A stretch of DNA of 64,000 nt, from positions 66,533,590 to 66,597,589 of the forward strand of contig JAKTNV010000006.1 in NCBI GenBank assembly GCA_022747635.1. The letters run 5' to 3'. Source of the stretch: Hetaerina americana (Eukaryota > Arthropoda > Insecta > Odonata > Calopterygidae). Shown here piece by piece: positions 1 to 12,812 of this stretch (position 1 is the first letter of the stretch; each line of letters opens with the position of its first letter). The position numbers and the translations under genes are program-made. The notes under the pieces are model-generated. The model was not told the DNA's origin, searched no databases, and saw only the letters and a list, made by a program, of their open reading frames with translations.

Positions 1-1714
1 TCCTCTTCCACACTTATATTCTCCCCTCAACAGAGTTTTAACATTCCATTGCCTCTCAATTTTCCTAAAACACGATTCTTCCTGCCAAGTATAAACCAGA
101 AAACCATGCATTAAACTATAATTTATGCATGGAAAATACATGAAATTGGAGTTAATTGCCAATGAATATATTGAGGAAGTCGTTGGTGAATGTGATGGAA
201 GAAATACGAAGATATGGTATACCAGAAGTCTCTGGAGTGAAAGAGCATTCGCAAAGCTTTCTACGAATGTGACTAGGACCCAGAAACAGGGCCGTACGGA
301 ACAAATCAGTCGAAGGTGGTATGATTCTTGAAAAAACTTAAAACGAAGATTCATTAGATCCTTCCTACCTCGAACGGGAGCGTCGTGAAGGGTAAACATG
401 TACGCATTGGGGCAGCATTGACGGCCAATATTGATTAAAGATGACTTTGAATCTAATTCCACTAGCTATAACAATTGCAAATGGATACCAAGTCATTTTT
501 ACCCAATCCTCATAATTTACATCAACTGACGGCCTAGTTTTTTGATCTAATTACCACCACCACTGAAATACACCACAGTCGACGTTGACGGAAAATAAAT
601 GTTTAAAAATATTGAAAATCGGCTTCTACATTTTCTCCCGAGACTATGCGTGACTTAAACAACTTATTGCAAACTAAAATAACTTGCAAAACGAGAGTAC
701 GCCCCGCGAAAGATTCACCGTCACTAATTCAAGCAAAAAGCTGGAATGGATATGGATTTCGAAGGAAATATGGGAGGGAGGGATCTCGAGTAGGTGTGTA
801 TTTGCAGGGGGGGAAGGCTAGGGCGTCGAAAATGATGACCGCGCGTCTGAGGTAAGGGTTCTCGTGGAGAGGGAGGGTAACAAAGACGGGGACGAAAAAG
901 GGACGGAGCGATGGAGGAGGTGGCCAGCCGACTCTTTGGGGGACGATGATTAATGGAGCTGAATAGTAGGTGAAGTGATGTCACCGAATACGTGTGGACC
1001 CTTTTATTGCGATCAACCCCGCCCTCCTATCTCCCTACTCCCAAACCCTTCCCTCCCTCCCCCACTCCTCCTTCCCCACCCGCCACCGCACCCTCGTAAC
1101 TGTTGAGCTTATAGAGCGAGAGGGGACGAGAGCGTGCGTCGCGAATTGAGGCCAAGCGCCGCGACGATGGCCACTCGGGTAGGGATTGTTATCTGGGTCG
1201 CATATTTCCAGGATTCGAATTTTGACGACGCCAGGAAAACCCCTCCCCCCAGACCCTTTGGACGCCCCCGCGACGCCCGATTGCGTCACGCGAACGGGGA
1301 CGATCCCGCCCGGTGTAGCCTTCACGGTACCCTAACCCTCTCCGCGGTGATTGCCCGGCGCCCGGGACCCAACCTTCCTTATACCTCTCTCCCCCATTTA
1401 TCCCACGCGGGCGTTGGATTACTACCGAAACGGCAATATAATCCTTGACCGGATATCTCGATTTTCGGCGGCGAGGGGTGAACATCGGGCACTGAGACTC
1501 AATTCGCTCGAAATTTGATTATTTCCAGACGATTTCAAATTCTCCCCCTCCATTGGTAGAGCAAATCCTCATTCTTTACTCTATCTTCCCATCTAATTCC
1601 ATCCATCCCCCTTCAGATCCTCATTTCGAAGGCCTCTATCCTTTTTTTTTACGAAGGATTGGAGAGGAGAGAGAATTTGTAAAGATAAAGAAAGAAAGGT
1701 CAATTGGTTAGAGC
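1..1714. other. gene-free stretch, GC-rich patch at about 1000-1480
   Basis: No gene recognised. Bases from about 1000 to 1480 are much richer in C, G and CG dinucleotides than their surroundings and hold overlapping open frames on both strands whose translations are arginine/proline-rich and resemble no family, as expected from GC-rich DNA that lacks stops by chance. If the minus-strand cotransporter gene continues leftwards, this lies inside its first intron or beyond (inference). Confidence 0.5.
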
Positions 1715-1915
1715 ATTGTATGAAGCCTGTTGAAGTCTGTTTTAGAGGGAATGACAGAAGGAAAGAGAGGAGAGGGGAGAATGAGATATATGGTGTTGGA
1801 CATGATTGAGGTTGGGTGAAAGTATGAAGAAATTAAAAGAATGGCTCAAGACAGGAAGATATGGAGGTCAACCATGAGTGAACCTGCCAAGAGGCAGAGC
1901 AACCCAAGATGATGA
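1715..1915 (+). mobile_element. LINE relic, C-terminal end of a reverse transcriptase ORF
   Basis: The plus-strand translation near 1810-1900 reads KYEEIKRMAQDRKIWRS, followed shortly by a stop and a GATGATGATG run. An 'AQDRxxWRS' ending close to a short ATG/GAT-repeat tail is typical of the C terminus and 3' end of many insect non-LTR retrotransposons. Only the extreme 3' end is present, as expected for a 5'-truncated copy. Family not resolved. Confidence 0.45.
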
Positions 1916-4042
1916 TGACTGGTAGAGCAGTAAAACTTGGACAGGCTAGGTTGAGAATAAAATTTTTGTTGTAGTGAAAAAATGTGAGACTGGCTTAGAA
2001 ATGAGAGTCACGTATGAAAGAAATGCGTTGGAGAGAGAAAGAACGAGAACAGAATTGCCAAAAAAGATCTATGAAAAGAAGAGTAAATGATTTGAAAAGG
2101 AGTAGGTCGATCAATTCATAGAGTGTGATTTAAGTAACTGAGAAGAAAAGAAAAAAGCAAAAAAAAGCAATAATATAAGAAGTAACGAGATGGTAAATGT
2201 AGCTTCCTATGCATTGCATGGTCATGCAGTGCGGGATGTCGCCTTCTGTCGCATCAGGTGAGGCTAAAAATGTAGCGGTGGTTGGACTTGTGTCCATTCA
2301 AAAATTCCCTTGACCGGTTGACTACCGCTAGTAAAATAGAGCATAGAAATAGAAACAAGAAAATGATTCATTTGAACAAACATTTCATTTCAAACGAGGC
2401 AAATAGTAAACATCTTTAAAAATAACGTCTAATATGGTGTAAATCACATATTTCTGGCGACAGTTTGAGCTAATCTGGAAAACTTTTTATGTTAGCACCA
2501 ACCTTGGCACCCAGTTGCTAAAACCAATAATGGGCTTAATGTATTTCATTCGAAGGAGGCTTATAACAAAATCAAAAACTTCATTCGCTCGTTATTACGG
2601 GAGGACTCAAGAAGAAATGAATCCTTAGGGAAAACATAGAGAACACACTTCAATCGGTTAGCCCAGCAGCCAAAACAATCACAACTTACGTTTTAAAAGG
2701 GCAGAGAACCAGTCAACATGTGGGCACAACGCTTACAGCGCGTTCTTTCGGAGAGGTTTTCAGATAGAAAATTTGACGAAGCTAATGGAGATTCCAACGA
2801 GAACCACTGAACAGGTCGGCAGACACGTTAGCCAATACTATATTAATTCGCCCACGGTGAAGACTTCGGATATTTGAAAAGGGAATTCTATAACTGAGCG
2901 GCAGATAGAGTACGCGTCTTTTCATAACATCAGATCCAATAATGAGAACTATGCAACACTTAGGTTTCCCCAGATGCTTTCCTGATGAACAAACAGAGCA
3001 TTCTATATTTTCAGGCAAAAATTCTTTAACTAAAAAACCACAAAATATAATTAGGTATCATTCCATGTCGTCCGCTCACTCCCCATCATTTGCAATGTCT
3101 TTCTTGCCGCTCCAAAAGTCATTCATCAAGCAGCGCATTTATTACGGGAATGGACCATTTCCTCACATCGAAAAAGGCAACCCCGCGTATTCAAGAAACG
3201 TGAGCGAATTTTTAATTTACATCCTTTCAAACTAAACTCAAATTGACGGAGGGAGCGCCACCAGGCTGTTCTCAAGCGACGAAGACATCCCATTCCATTG
3301 TAATAGACGTGTTTACTAGTTTCTATCCCGGAGAGACGCTGAGCGGATCAAGAAATGAGAAGCTGTCCTTCCTCGGCGATATGCCAAGGAATGAGGGAAC
3401 TGGGGCAGTTGGGAGCTTAATGATAAAAACCAAAGCTTTGGTTCGATCACTTGTGAAGCGGGGCGTGGCCAGGCATTTCAACGCTCGAACGAAAACATTG
3501 AGCAACTCCTTCGGTTTATTCAAATCTTACAGCCTTTCCTTCCCGTTCCAAATGCGGTGGCAGAGATTGGGATATAATTTTGGAGTGAGACTGCATTCAT
3601 AGGGATCACTTTCGGAATAATCGCCTCTAAAGATGAAAGGGAGGTAGTGCTCAGAAAGAGCAGTTTTTATGCAAGACACTCGAAAGAGGAGGACGTTTGC
3701 CACAGTACGTGATGATAGTGTTTAGGCAAATCTAATGTTGCGACAAAGTGGGAAAAAGGAAATAATAGAACTTGAACCACATTGATTAAACCGAAGTCTA
3801 GATAAGTAGTGGTTGAGCTCGTAGGAAATTCACGCCTGCAGGAGGAGGAAGGGTTCAGTTCCTTTCTCTGCGCCCCCCTAGAGTTTCCCAGGTAATTCTG
3901 ATACCGCAAATTACATGCATCTTGGATATAGCTGAGAGTTTCCTCAGTCGTCTCCTTAATCGAACCATAACACTTCGTTCCGCAGCCTGGCGCACTAATC
4001 ACCGGTTTGTCACGTCGTTAAAACTGAGAATATTTAATCTAC
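1916..4042. other. gene-free stretch
   Basis: No gene or repeat family recognised. The longest frame (plus strand, about 3243-3602, 119 aa) has no recognisable motif and overlaps an open frame on the other strand. CpG is not depleted here: a hand count over 3001-3600 gave 29 CG dinucleotides. Confidence 0.4.
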
Positions 4043-4110
4043 ATGGTAACCTGAAAGCCACCGCTAGTGCGTGTGGCATGGGGTGATTCCACACCAGGAT
4101 GTAGCTTCAA
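4043..4110 (-). mobile_element. LINE-A 3'-end fragment
   Basis: Read on the plus strand, this is a diverged copy of the LINE-A terminal stem-loop (the CCACCGCTAG core, then GTGTGGCA and ACACCAG). It matches the complement of the 3' ends seen in the longer copies at 33.0, 37.9, 47.7 and 56.5 kb, so the element is on the minus strand and truncated to its last 70 bases or so. Confidence 0.7.
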
Positions 4111-4453
4111 AATTACGCACTGCTTGAATGTCAGTACCCAATATATGTCAAAAAATTCAAATTTAAGAAATTGTCAACAATAGCTACACTATTGTAGTAT
4201 CTAGGTGTAAAATACGTATCTGATCATGCTAGGAGTAAAATAAAAGACGTGAAACTTTTATTGGGCTAATAACAAGTAGCTCGTCAGTTACATTTCCCTC
4301 CATCCCACCCGACCATTGAAATTCTAATTATCCTAAATTCTCGGTGCTCATCGCTGAAATTCATGCTGTTTCCACATTAGCCGAAGAAAGTGTTCTTTGA
4401 ATTTATCTGCCGAAGGAGCACAGTATTTTGGGCAGGAGTAAGTCATTTATAAG

Positions 4454-4771
4454 CGATCAATAAACATTAGAATAGACGAAGACAAGTGTATGAACAAATA
4501 CAGATTCTCTACATCACCCTACGAATAGTTTCGCGATCACCATAATTTGGTGACCATGGAATATAAATCACACTCAAACAGAATGCCGGAGAGAATACTT
4601 TTGTTAAGCGCCCGATCAATAAACATTAGAATAGACGAAGACAAGTGTATGAACAAATACAGATTCTCTACATCACCCTACGAATAGTTTCGCGATCACC
4701 ATAATTTGGTGACCATGGAATATAAATCACACTCAGACAGAATGCCGGAGAGAATACTTATGTTAAGCGCC
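4454..4771. repeat. two-copy tandem duplication, 159-bp unit
   Basis: Two adjacent copies, both beginning CGATCAATAAACATTAG, start at 4454 and 4613. By eye they differ at two positions only (CTCAAACAG versus CTCAGACAG, and CTTTTGTT versus CTTATGTT). The near identity implies a recent unequal exchange or replication slippage. The unit contains no recognisable gene and no other copy was noticed in the window. Confidence 0.95.
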
Positions 4772-6417
4772 CATTTAGCTGGATGATATCAAACGCTCTG
4801 GTGTAGGTCCAAACCACTCGTGGTTTCGTGGTAATGCTTTATATTGGCTTAAAGGTACCAGCCTATTTACGAATAATTACTAGGCTGCTATAACAGAGAT
4901 CTCAAACATTGTGAATTAGTGCTGTATTGACTAACTCCAAACGACCGAGTCATTTTTTTCGCAAAAACATTTTCTAAAAAGAGGGGATGGCGTCGACCTT
5001 TATATTCAAGTCCTTGGATACCTAAATAAGAGATGACACTGAGAAATACTTTCTTATGAACCGATTAAATTAATATTTTAAAGATAGATACTGAAGACTC
5101 GTTGAGTAGAAACGTAAAGATAATAATTGGCGTAGTTGTGTTGTTCAGACATCTTGTCTGCGAGGCTGAACTCAAAGAAGGAATATAGGTTAGACAGAAT
5201 ATTTTTGAAATGAGGATGGTGAGTAGGTTGAAAAGCAATCAGAATAGAAAGAGAGCTTAAAAAGGGTTGGATACAGATTGAGATGAGAGGGAGTCGGCTG
5301 GAAATATTAGAGAAGGATTAAACTATGGAGGGCAATTTAGAGGTAGCGGAGGGATAAAGGATAGAAGGACGTTTGTTGAACAGCGAGGAAGGGAGAGGAA
5401 AAGAATATGTATTACGACTCGCGTGATAACGTGGAAACTCTGAAGATATGAAAAAAGAAATTTTCTTCGAAAGAAGTTCGGGGTCCTAATAGATAGATGA
5501 TTAAAGAGAATCCACAATCCACCAGATGCATTGTACACAGTAAAATCATTGGGAAAAAGATAGGTTGCCTTACGTAAGATAAGTGCTGCATTAAATGATC
5601 GAGAAAGGTGAGATATTTTTCTCGGAACTCTCAAGCAATCTTGTAGATTATCGTGGAGTCTAAAAATAACCTTAATCAAAATACACAATAGGAGCTCAAC
5701 TCTGTTATTTCGACGGAGAGCCTAAAAATGAGGAAGTTCGGCCTTTCGGCCGTTTACCGTTGGAGGAAGAGATTGTTTTTTTTTTAAGAATCAGCCTCTC
5801 TTCTATTTTCGTATCATTGACCCAGCCAGACTAAGAGGTTTCGCGAGGCAGCGAGTCTCAGCTGGGAACGAGCAATGCCCCATAACAATGGATGCTCATG
5901 AAGAGGGAGAATCGAGCAGCTTCAATCATTTACGCAACACTTTGTATTGATTGATCCGCGTCTAAAGGTACTGAACGCGAAACGTTTTTACAAAACCACT
6001 AAAGTGGCTAATTTACCCGATTCTGCGAGCGGACCGTGAAAGTCCTTTTCTTTAACTCCTTCACATGCGACTGCTTGTCGGAGCGCAACTCAGTAGTTTA
6101 TATCCAGACTCAGCGAAGACGCTCAAACAACTGGAAATAGAATCTACATTTGTGTGTTACAACAGAATGAATAATATTATCAACGCTTTTGGATGAATGG
6201 TGGTTTGATTAGATGTAACGCATTCGGACCAAATATGCAGTTGTGAAGGTTTCGACACTCACTCTACGAGTACATGTAAGTACAGTCGGGTACTTTCCCT
6301 CATTATTATGCCTTATAAAATATTTTCAAATTGTATTTAATTCTATCTTTCTCGAGATTTATATCAAATCCTACTTCTTATCTTTTCCCAACGAGGTGAC
6401 CACCGTCAAATATTTTT
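4772..6417. other. gene-free stretch
   Basis: Nothing recognised on either strand. Open frames are short and lack motifs; the longest (minus, about 5323-5688) has a random-looking composition. Confidence 0.4.
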
Positions 6418-6492
6418 TATGACATTGTACCCTGAAATCCACTGTTTGGGTGTGCGGCAGGGGGTGATTACACACCAGACTACTTTGCGACT
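6418..6492 (-). mobile_element. LINE-A 3'-end fragment
   Basis: Diverged copy of the LINE-A terminal hairpin (ACCCTGAAATCCACTG, then GTGCGGCAGGGGGTGA and ACACACCAGACTA). Only the last 75 bases or so of the element remain. Confidence 0.75.
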
Positions 6493-8213
6493 CCATCTTA
6501 TGGCAAGGGTCTAAATTATGCACCATGAAACAAGTACGTGCATTTCCCAACCTTCTTAATGGTTTATGCAAGGTATCAAGTATATATAATTTGGTATAGG
6601 ATTATTGATAGGTAGTTTCATCTTGTTTTCTCTTTCAAAATGTCAAGTGTCCATAATGCTACCACAAGCCCTGAAATTCCAAATACAAAACGCAAATTTC
6701 CAGCTGACCCATGCACGTACAAAGTAATTAAACATGCATATAAAAAGGTTAAATTTGCAGCCTTCTCACGCTCCTTGCTTAATTTATAAGCTATGCTTAT
6801 GAGTGGGGTAAATTACCTGCTTGCTTGAGAAAATCTTCATCTGGCCACTGACTTATTCTCCCCACGTTTATGTCACAAAGAGTTTTTTCCTCATTGAAAC
6901 CACGTATTGTATTTCTCAAGAAGAGCAGGAATTCAACATAAGGGGCATCAGAGTTCATTCACATACTTAGTGAAGTTCTTGACTGCACAAGCGATGAAAA
7001 GAAACTCAGGGAAGAATGCAGGCAAACTAAATAATGCAGTCAAAAATTCATGCCAGGGAGTCATTTTATTGTGCATATTTCAAACGACTATATTACTTCC
7101 AAATCGTAGTCCGCCCGCCGAAGCTATCCTTTCGGAGAACAAATATGAGGGGATCATTGAAGATATGATTTTATTTTCTTTTTTCAGGAGATTCTTAAGA
7201 AATAACTGACCTTTAGAGGCATGACTTTTTGTTTAATTCTTCCGAGAAAGCATTCACTAAATACATTTGCAACGGTCTTGTTATGTAATTCTTACGCTTT
7301 TCCTTCAAAAATTTGTTTCTTTGCTGCCTCGCTGACGGGTATTCGCGGAAAAAACACTCAAAGGATCACCACGGCACGGATAGTATCCATGCACCCACGA
7401 CAACTTCCTCATAAAATGCATCACCAACATTTCGAATTTTTTTTCGGAGGTGAAGGTTCAATTAATTTATATTTCATTACGCCAGGAGGAAAAAAAAGCA
7501 AAATGTTTCAGTTCTGACAGCATCCATTTAATCTTAGCGGGTTAACTGCAGCAGAGAATCTAAATGACAACCCCCCCCCCCTCCCGAGTAAAAACCTCGC
7601 TGGGAAGCTGAGAGAAACGAGAAGATAATGAGAGGGCACGGCGGAGAAAAAACTGTTATGTTGGAGATCATGATTGCGAGGGAGACTGTTCAAAACCTCC
7701 GGAACAATGAAACACAGTTAAATTGGCTGCTGGGTCGGCAATGACTTTAGATTCGCCAATGGTAAGCGGAGTTTGCGAGTGCTTCTTAAACCGGCTGAAG
7801 AGATTTCCTGAGTAGGAGAGAGGATTGAAAAAGAGTGCGTGGTAGTCTGCGTGAAGTCGTTGAAAGATTGCACGGGGAAAGAAGAAGAAAGAGATGAGAG
7901 AGAGAGGGAAGGTCTCGTAAATGTCCCAAAGGTGCTAATCATCGCAAAGTTTCCTTCATTCCGACGATGCTCGACGAGCGGAAAAACCCGAGGCTGACTG
8001 GTCGATGTTCAATTTTGACAATCGACGGAGGGTGTGAGCTGAACATCGTCTGAGCGTCTCTAGTTAGAGATTGCTGCGTGAAAGAAAGGCTTAAAGGGGT
8101 TAGTCTTCGGGTCGCCAGACGATAACATTTATTTACGATGCGTCGGCTTGCACAACCGGATTTTCCCCCTCTCTCTGCTTGTAATTTCTTTACTTTTATT
8201 AAATATATTACAT
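6493..8213. other. gene-free stretch
   Basis: Nothing recognised. Contains a C homopolymer near 7570-7580 and a purine-rich tract near 7800-7920. The frames at 6907-7209 and 7221-7517 have no recognisable domain. Confidence 0.4.
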
Positions 8214-8365
8214 AGTACCCTGCAAGCCACCGCTAGGGTGTGTGGCATGGGGTGAATACACACCAGACTACTTCAAACCCAAAATATTTTCCCCCATAGC
8301 GCTAACGGGCAACGTTATTCTGACCCCTTACCGTTCGTGGCTAAAATGAGATCTCAAATCTATAT
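8214..8365 (-). mobile_element. LINE-A 3'-end fragment
   Basis: The terminal hairpin (ACCCTGCAAGCCACCGCTAG) is followed by the complementary 3' untranslated segment that reaches the region just after the ORF stop (CCTTACCGTTCGTGG). About 150 bases of the element's 3' end, minus strand, with some internal divergence. Confidence 0.85.
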
Positions 8366-10678
8366 TTTTTATTAGCACTGATCCAAAAACAGCCAAGTTA
8401 TGCTTTCTAAAACGGACTATAAGCATAAAAATAACTCTAAAGACAGTTGAAAACACTCAATCCCTACTTGGAGGAAACCTAGACGGAAATCGAACCCGCA
8501 ATTTCCAGGTTATCAGACGAGAACATTACACTGAATAGATATGAAACATAATTATGATACATATATTACTAGATATTTTTGCAAAGAGTCAATATTGCAA
8601 GTAGAATATAAAACAGCAAATATTTACATCGCATTACGTCCCTTGTCACACCGATACCGCAATGAAATATCACATGTTCACTGTGTGTTGCATATCGCAG
8701 TCAACACCACGAAATATCGCACGTTTCCAGGAGGAAAGGCGGTGGGTTCCTGATTGAGACCCAGCGCCCGGGGGACGAGTTTGAACGCGCGGCTGAGCCG
8801 AGGCCATAAATTAGACGGGCCGGGAAGGGGGGGTGTGTGTGGCCCCGAGGGAAGGGGGGGGGGAGAAGATGAGGGAAGAAGGGGAAAAAAAACGAAAGCA
8901 GCTCTCCGGGAGAGAAGATGCAAATCATCCGACCTCCGTCCGCCGCCGCGTCCTTAATGGGGAAACGGAAAATTTCCTCGAGTCCCACCCTCTTGTCCCT
9001 CGTGTCCTCGAGAACTTAGGGAGCCGGAGTGCGAAAGAATGAGTGGTGGCATTCTGTGGATGAAAATCCAAACGTAAAGGTGCCGTGGAGAGGTGCGAAG
9101 ATTTTTCGCACGTTACCACTCTGCAAAGCTTCTCCAGTTCGCACTTTTAGCGGAGTGCTGTCGTCTCTAGTTCAAAAATACTGATATTCACCGGATAAGT
9201 CACTACGATGTACTTTCCAGAATTTCGACAGAATTCCCCTTGAATATATTTAAATCGGCAATAAATAAAGGAATAAGGACGAAATAATAATGAATTATAT
9301 AACTTTTTGAAACATTTTGTACGTCATTTTATGTATTGCACGCTAGCAAACAAATTCTTTATTCGATCTCTTAAAGCCCTGTACTTTTTGGGGGGCCGAT
9401 TTTAAGTGATGATTGACTGATTCGGTAAACCAGAATCATATTCGAAATTTCTAAAACTTTGCTCGAAAATGCATTCGACATACAGTGCTTAATTTACGTA
9501 AAAAGTCCTGGAGCGAGAGAACTGACAAAAGCAACAGAACTCCATGCCGAGGACTCAAATGAATGCATGTATTTCATTGGCGATAAATATAATACTTTGT
9601 TCCGTGAGAAAGGAAACCTTTATTTAGGCTACTTTGATATTAAACCAGCTCCATAGTTTTCGTGACTACCTCGCACTATATAAACGCCGCCGAGACTCGG
9701 TATATCTACCTCCTAACTTCAATTATCAGTTGAATAAGCGCTTACTAAAAAAATATTATTGGGACATATTTACTGAGAACATGTCTGGGGAAGATAATTA
9801 AATAATTGAGAAAAGTAACTTTCAGTTCGGGAGTTTCAATACTCTGCATGGCAAGTTTTCGGGGGAATTTTACCCTTCGCTTAAAACGGCAAGGGAAATC
9901 TACAGGAAAAACCTGAGCAAACACGTAGATGAATGGAAGAAACTTAATGAGAACATCTGAACGTAACACCAATTGGCCCGGGTGGGACCCCTTCGTTCAA
10001 TCACCTCGGAGGAATGAGGACTGATCGATGACGGATAACTCTTTCACGTTTCGCGCATCACGCTCACCCCACGCTTGATTCCGTCTCTTCACTTTCTGTT
10101 CACGAACAATTAAAGAGGAGAGAGAAAAAAATCACGAGAGACATCTGAGAATGGCGAAAAAATTAATTTTTGAATTCTAAACAGAGGGCGAAAATTTTTC
10201 AGAGCTAGCGCCAATTCAATTTGGTCACCCCCATACACGCCAAAAATTAAATACCAATTTTAATACGTCACTTAATTGTAATTTAAATCAATTTCTCAAA
10301 CATTAATCTGATTAAATGATCCATTCAGTGTGGGACATTCCTCAACTGCAGGATATGAAATTCACTTGGGTCTCAGGATTATTTAAATCAATTTTCATAC
10401 AAAAGCACCAAAAATATATAATAAATACCAAAATATTAATTATTATATCCGACGCATATGAATAAGATCTAATCCGGCAATTGACAAAAACGGTGTAGTT
10501 TCTTTCCCAATATCTCCTGGTTTATAATGAGTTCAATGTAAAAAAAACTCTCCTGTATTTTTGTTGATCAAAGAACACAGTAATTTTTAAATTCACATAC
10601 GGTAAATCCTACCTACTTGTCATGACCAAAAAAAAATTTAGCACCATAGCGCATATTATTGTACTGTTGATTCAATGA
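8366..10678. other. gene-free stretch, GC-rich island at about 8750-9040
   Basis: No gene recognised. The 8750-9040 segment is GC- and CG-rich with G runs (GGAAGGGGGGGTGTG, GGAAGGGGGGGGGAG) and opens overlapping frames on both strands, none family-like. It could be an intronic regulatory island of the cotransporter gene, but nothing in the sequence proves this. Confidence 0.35.
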
Positions 10679-10750
10679 ATATTAGCGGATGACTCCATTG
10701 ATAGTTACTGTTGCGGCATCTCCCGCAGTTTCTTGGAATTTACTGTTGAT
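10679..10750 (+). mobile_element. SINE-C tail fragment
   Basis: The block from ATTAGCGGATGACTCC through TGTTGCGGCATCTCCCGCAG to TTTCTTGGAATTT is nearly identical to the 3' part of the complete SINE-C at 53488-53680. The tRNA-derived head is missing here, so this is a truncated copy lying directly against a LINE-B 3' end. Confidence 0.75.
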
Positions 10751-10752
10751 TA

Positions 10753-11010
10753 TTATTATTGGTAATCCACCGATTAAGGTAGATTTGGGATGGACACAAG
10801 CTACTAAACGGTACAGCGACAATTCCCTTGTCTCTCTAAACAAAACACCTGACATTCAACTTTATATTAGCTCCTTTGACTAACCCAATTCTTCTTCTGA
10901 AGTCCCAACTACTTTGACCATTTTGGTCCCATATATTTCCTCGATACGTAAACTTCCACCTGATCTTATTTTTTCCCTCCTATTTAAACGTTAAACTCAG
11001 ACTTTATCTT
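10753..11010 (-). mobile_element. LINE-B 3'-end fragment
   Basis: Begins with an ATTATTATT tract (the TAA-type tail of a minus-strand copy), then TCCACCGATTAAGGTAG and GGATGGACACAAGCTACTA, which recur at 38.70 and 63.84 kb. Farther in, TACGTAAACTTCCACCTG matches coding sequence in the longer LINE-B copy near 39.19 kb, with an internal gap relative to it. Confidence 0.8.
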
Positions 11011-12524
11011 CTGGAAATTTGTGGATGTACTGTTAATAATATGAAATCATCGAAACTGTTATTATATAAGTACTCGTATTTTTATAAATATGACTGGAAA
11101 ATTGTATTGTGTTTTTCAAACAATATATTTTAGTACCATCACGTCACAGCCCCACGATTGATTCTAACCTCTTGATTACTATATTGTATATAAATAAGTT
11201 ATTTTAAATTTCACATTGATTTCGTTAAAATTTGACAAATAGGTTCCTAAATGCCTCTAGTATGCATAGGAGTTAATCATTATTATCTTACTAGATTACT
11301 TTTACTGTATGTTAAAGGTTTATAAATAAATTACCGTCGTAATTATTTGGTGCATGTTTCTGCTCACACCCTACTCCTTGAATTTATATTGATTATATTA
11401 AAAGCGAAAAAAGACGAAATATTCCAATGGAATTTTATTTTTTATCTGGTATCCGTTCACGACCATTAATTTGGTATATACTCAACCAACATAACATTTT
11501 AACATTTTGCATTTCACGAATTCAACGAAATCGATATTTATTTTAATGGACAATTAAGTTCAAAATATTATCTCTGCTTCTTATAAATGACCATTCGATA
11601 TTTTCGATATGTCATTCGTTCAAAATTACTGATAAAAAATCTGAAGTACAAACTTTATAATTCGAAATGTAGCGTTCGTTAAAGTCAGCAAAGCTCCTTG
11701 TTCCTCGACTACCGCACCAATCACCTGTGGATCCCTTGACGCCTTTCCCCGAGAGCAGATAAATTTGGACGCCGACGTTCGCCCCACCGCCTCTTCTATT
11801 CCTGTCGCCCATACCTTTCTATTGCTATTCCATTTATACTTATCTCCAAAAATCACAGAATGACCACATTAGCTCACACCCGCAATGACCACTGTCAACA
11901 CCAGCAGAAAACCCATCAATCATAATTGATGAGGGTAACTGGAATGCGTGGATTTACAAGGACGGCTCGACTTTATAAAGGGAAATAAAGAGAGGGAAGA
12001 AAAGACTAGGCACTTATGATGACACAAAGTGCCTACGCAGATGTGAAAAATGGTTCAGTACAATGCGTCGCGTAAGGATTTATGTGCCAGGAAGACCTCA
12101 AAAGAACGCAGTAAGTATTAGGACCCATCAAAAATCTACAATGACCAATTGATTATACAGGAGCCTGAAAAGAATATATAATTACCTCTCTATCATAAAT
12201 GGAATCCTGCCAACGCCCCGACCTCCAATATCAATTATTTTAATGCTATTTCCTGGGCATCTCTGTGAGGAACGACCAAGGATCGAGGGTAACGGGATAA
12301 AATACGGATGCCTTAGGCCATCTCCAGTTTAATTGATGTTAAGTGATTACTTTGATTGGCAAGATTAAAAATGTCTCAGGTAATCTTAACTTAAGTGTGT
12401 AAATTTCCCACTTCGAAAGGTTTGCGAGACCTGTTTTCGTGGCTACTGCAATTACTTTCCTGGGGTTCCGACCGCAGCCCAGGGAAAGAAGCTGATTGAT
12501 CAGAGCCTCTTGATCAGAACTAGG
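11011..12524. other. gene-free stretch
   Basis: AT-rich with no gene or repeat recognised. The two overlapping minus-strand frames at 11612-11856 have no known motif. Confidence 0.4.
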
Positions 12525-12622
12525 TCCGACCGCGTTAGGGGTGGAAAATATTTTTTGACAAAGATAGTCTGATAAGTAATCACCCCCTGCCACACACTCT
12601 AGCGGTGGCCTGTATGGTATTA
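12525..12622 (+). mobile_element. LINE-A 3'-end fragment
   Basis: Plus-strand orientation: CCGACCGCGTTAGGG, then AATCACCCCCTGCCACACA, then CTCTAGCGGTGGCCTGTA. This is the 3' untranslated end with its terminal hairpin, followed by an A-rich tail (ATGAAATAATAAT). Confidence 0.8.
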
Positions 12623-12747
12623 TGAAATAATAATAAACCGGTCTGCCTATGCGTGAACTTGACTCACCGCGGCCCCTGGTACGATATACGATAGCTCCTC
12701 CCTGCGATTCAGGCAGTGGTCGGTGCCGGTTCATTTATTTATTTATA

Positions 12748-12812
12748 TACCCTGCAAGCCACCGCTAGGACGAATGGCAGGGGGTGAATACACTCCAGAA
12801 TAATTTTATATA
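12748..12812 (-). mobile_element. LINE-A 3'-end fragment
   Basis: A TTTATTTATTTAT tract, the complement of the A-rich tail, directly precedes ACCCTGCAAGCCACCGCTAG and GGCAGGGGGTGAATACA. About 65 bases remain. It lies only 125 bp from an opposite-strand copy of the same end, giving an inverted pair. Confidence 0.8.

Noticed and set aside
1035..1485. Overlapping 96-104 aa frames on both strands
   Set aside because: GC-rich DNA with few stops; translations are low-complexity in Arg, Gly and Pro and match nothing.
4454..4771. CRISPR array or satellite array
   Set aside because: Only two copies with no short repeat/spacer structure, and the context is animal genomic DNA.
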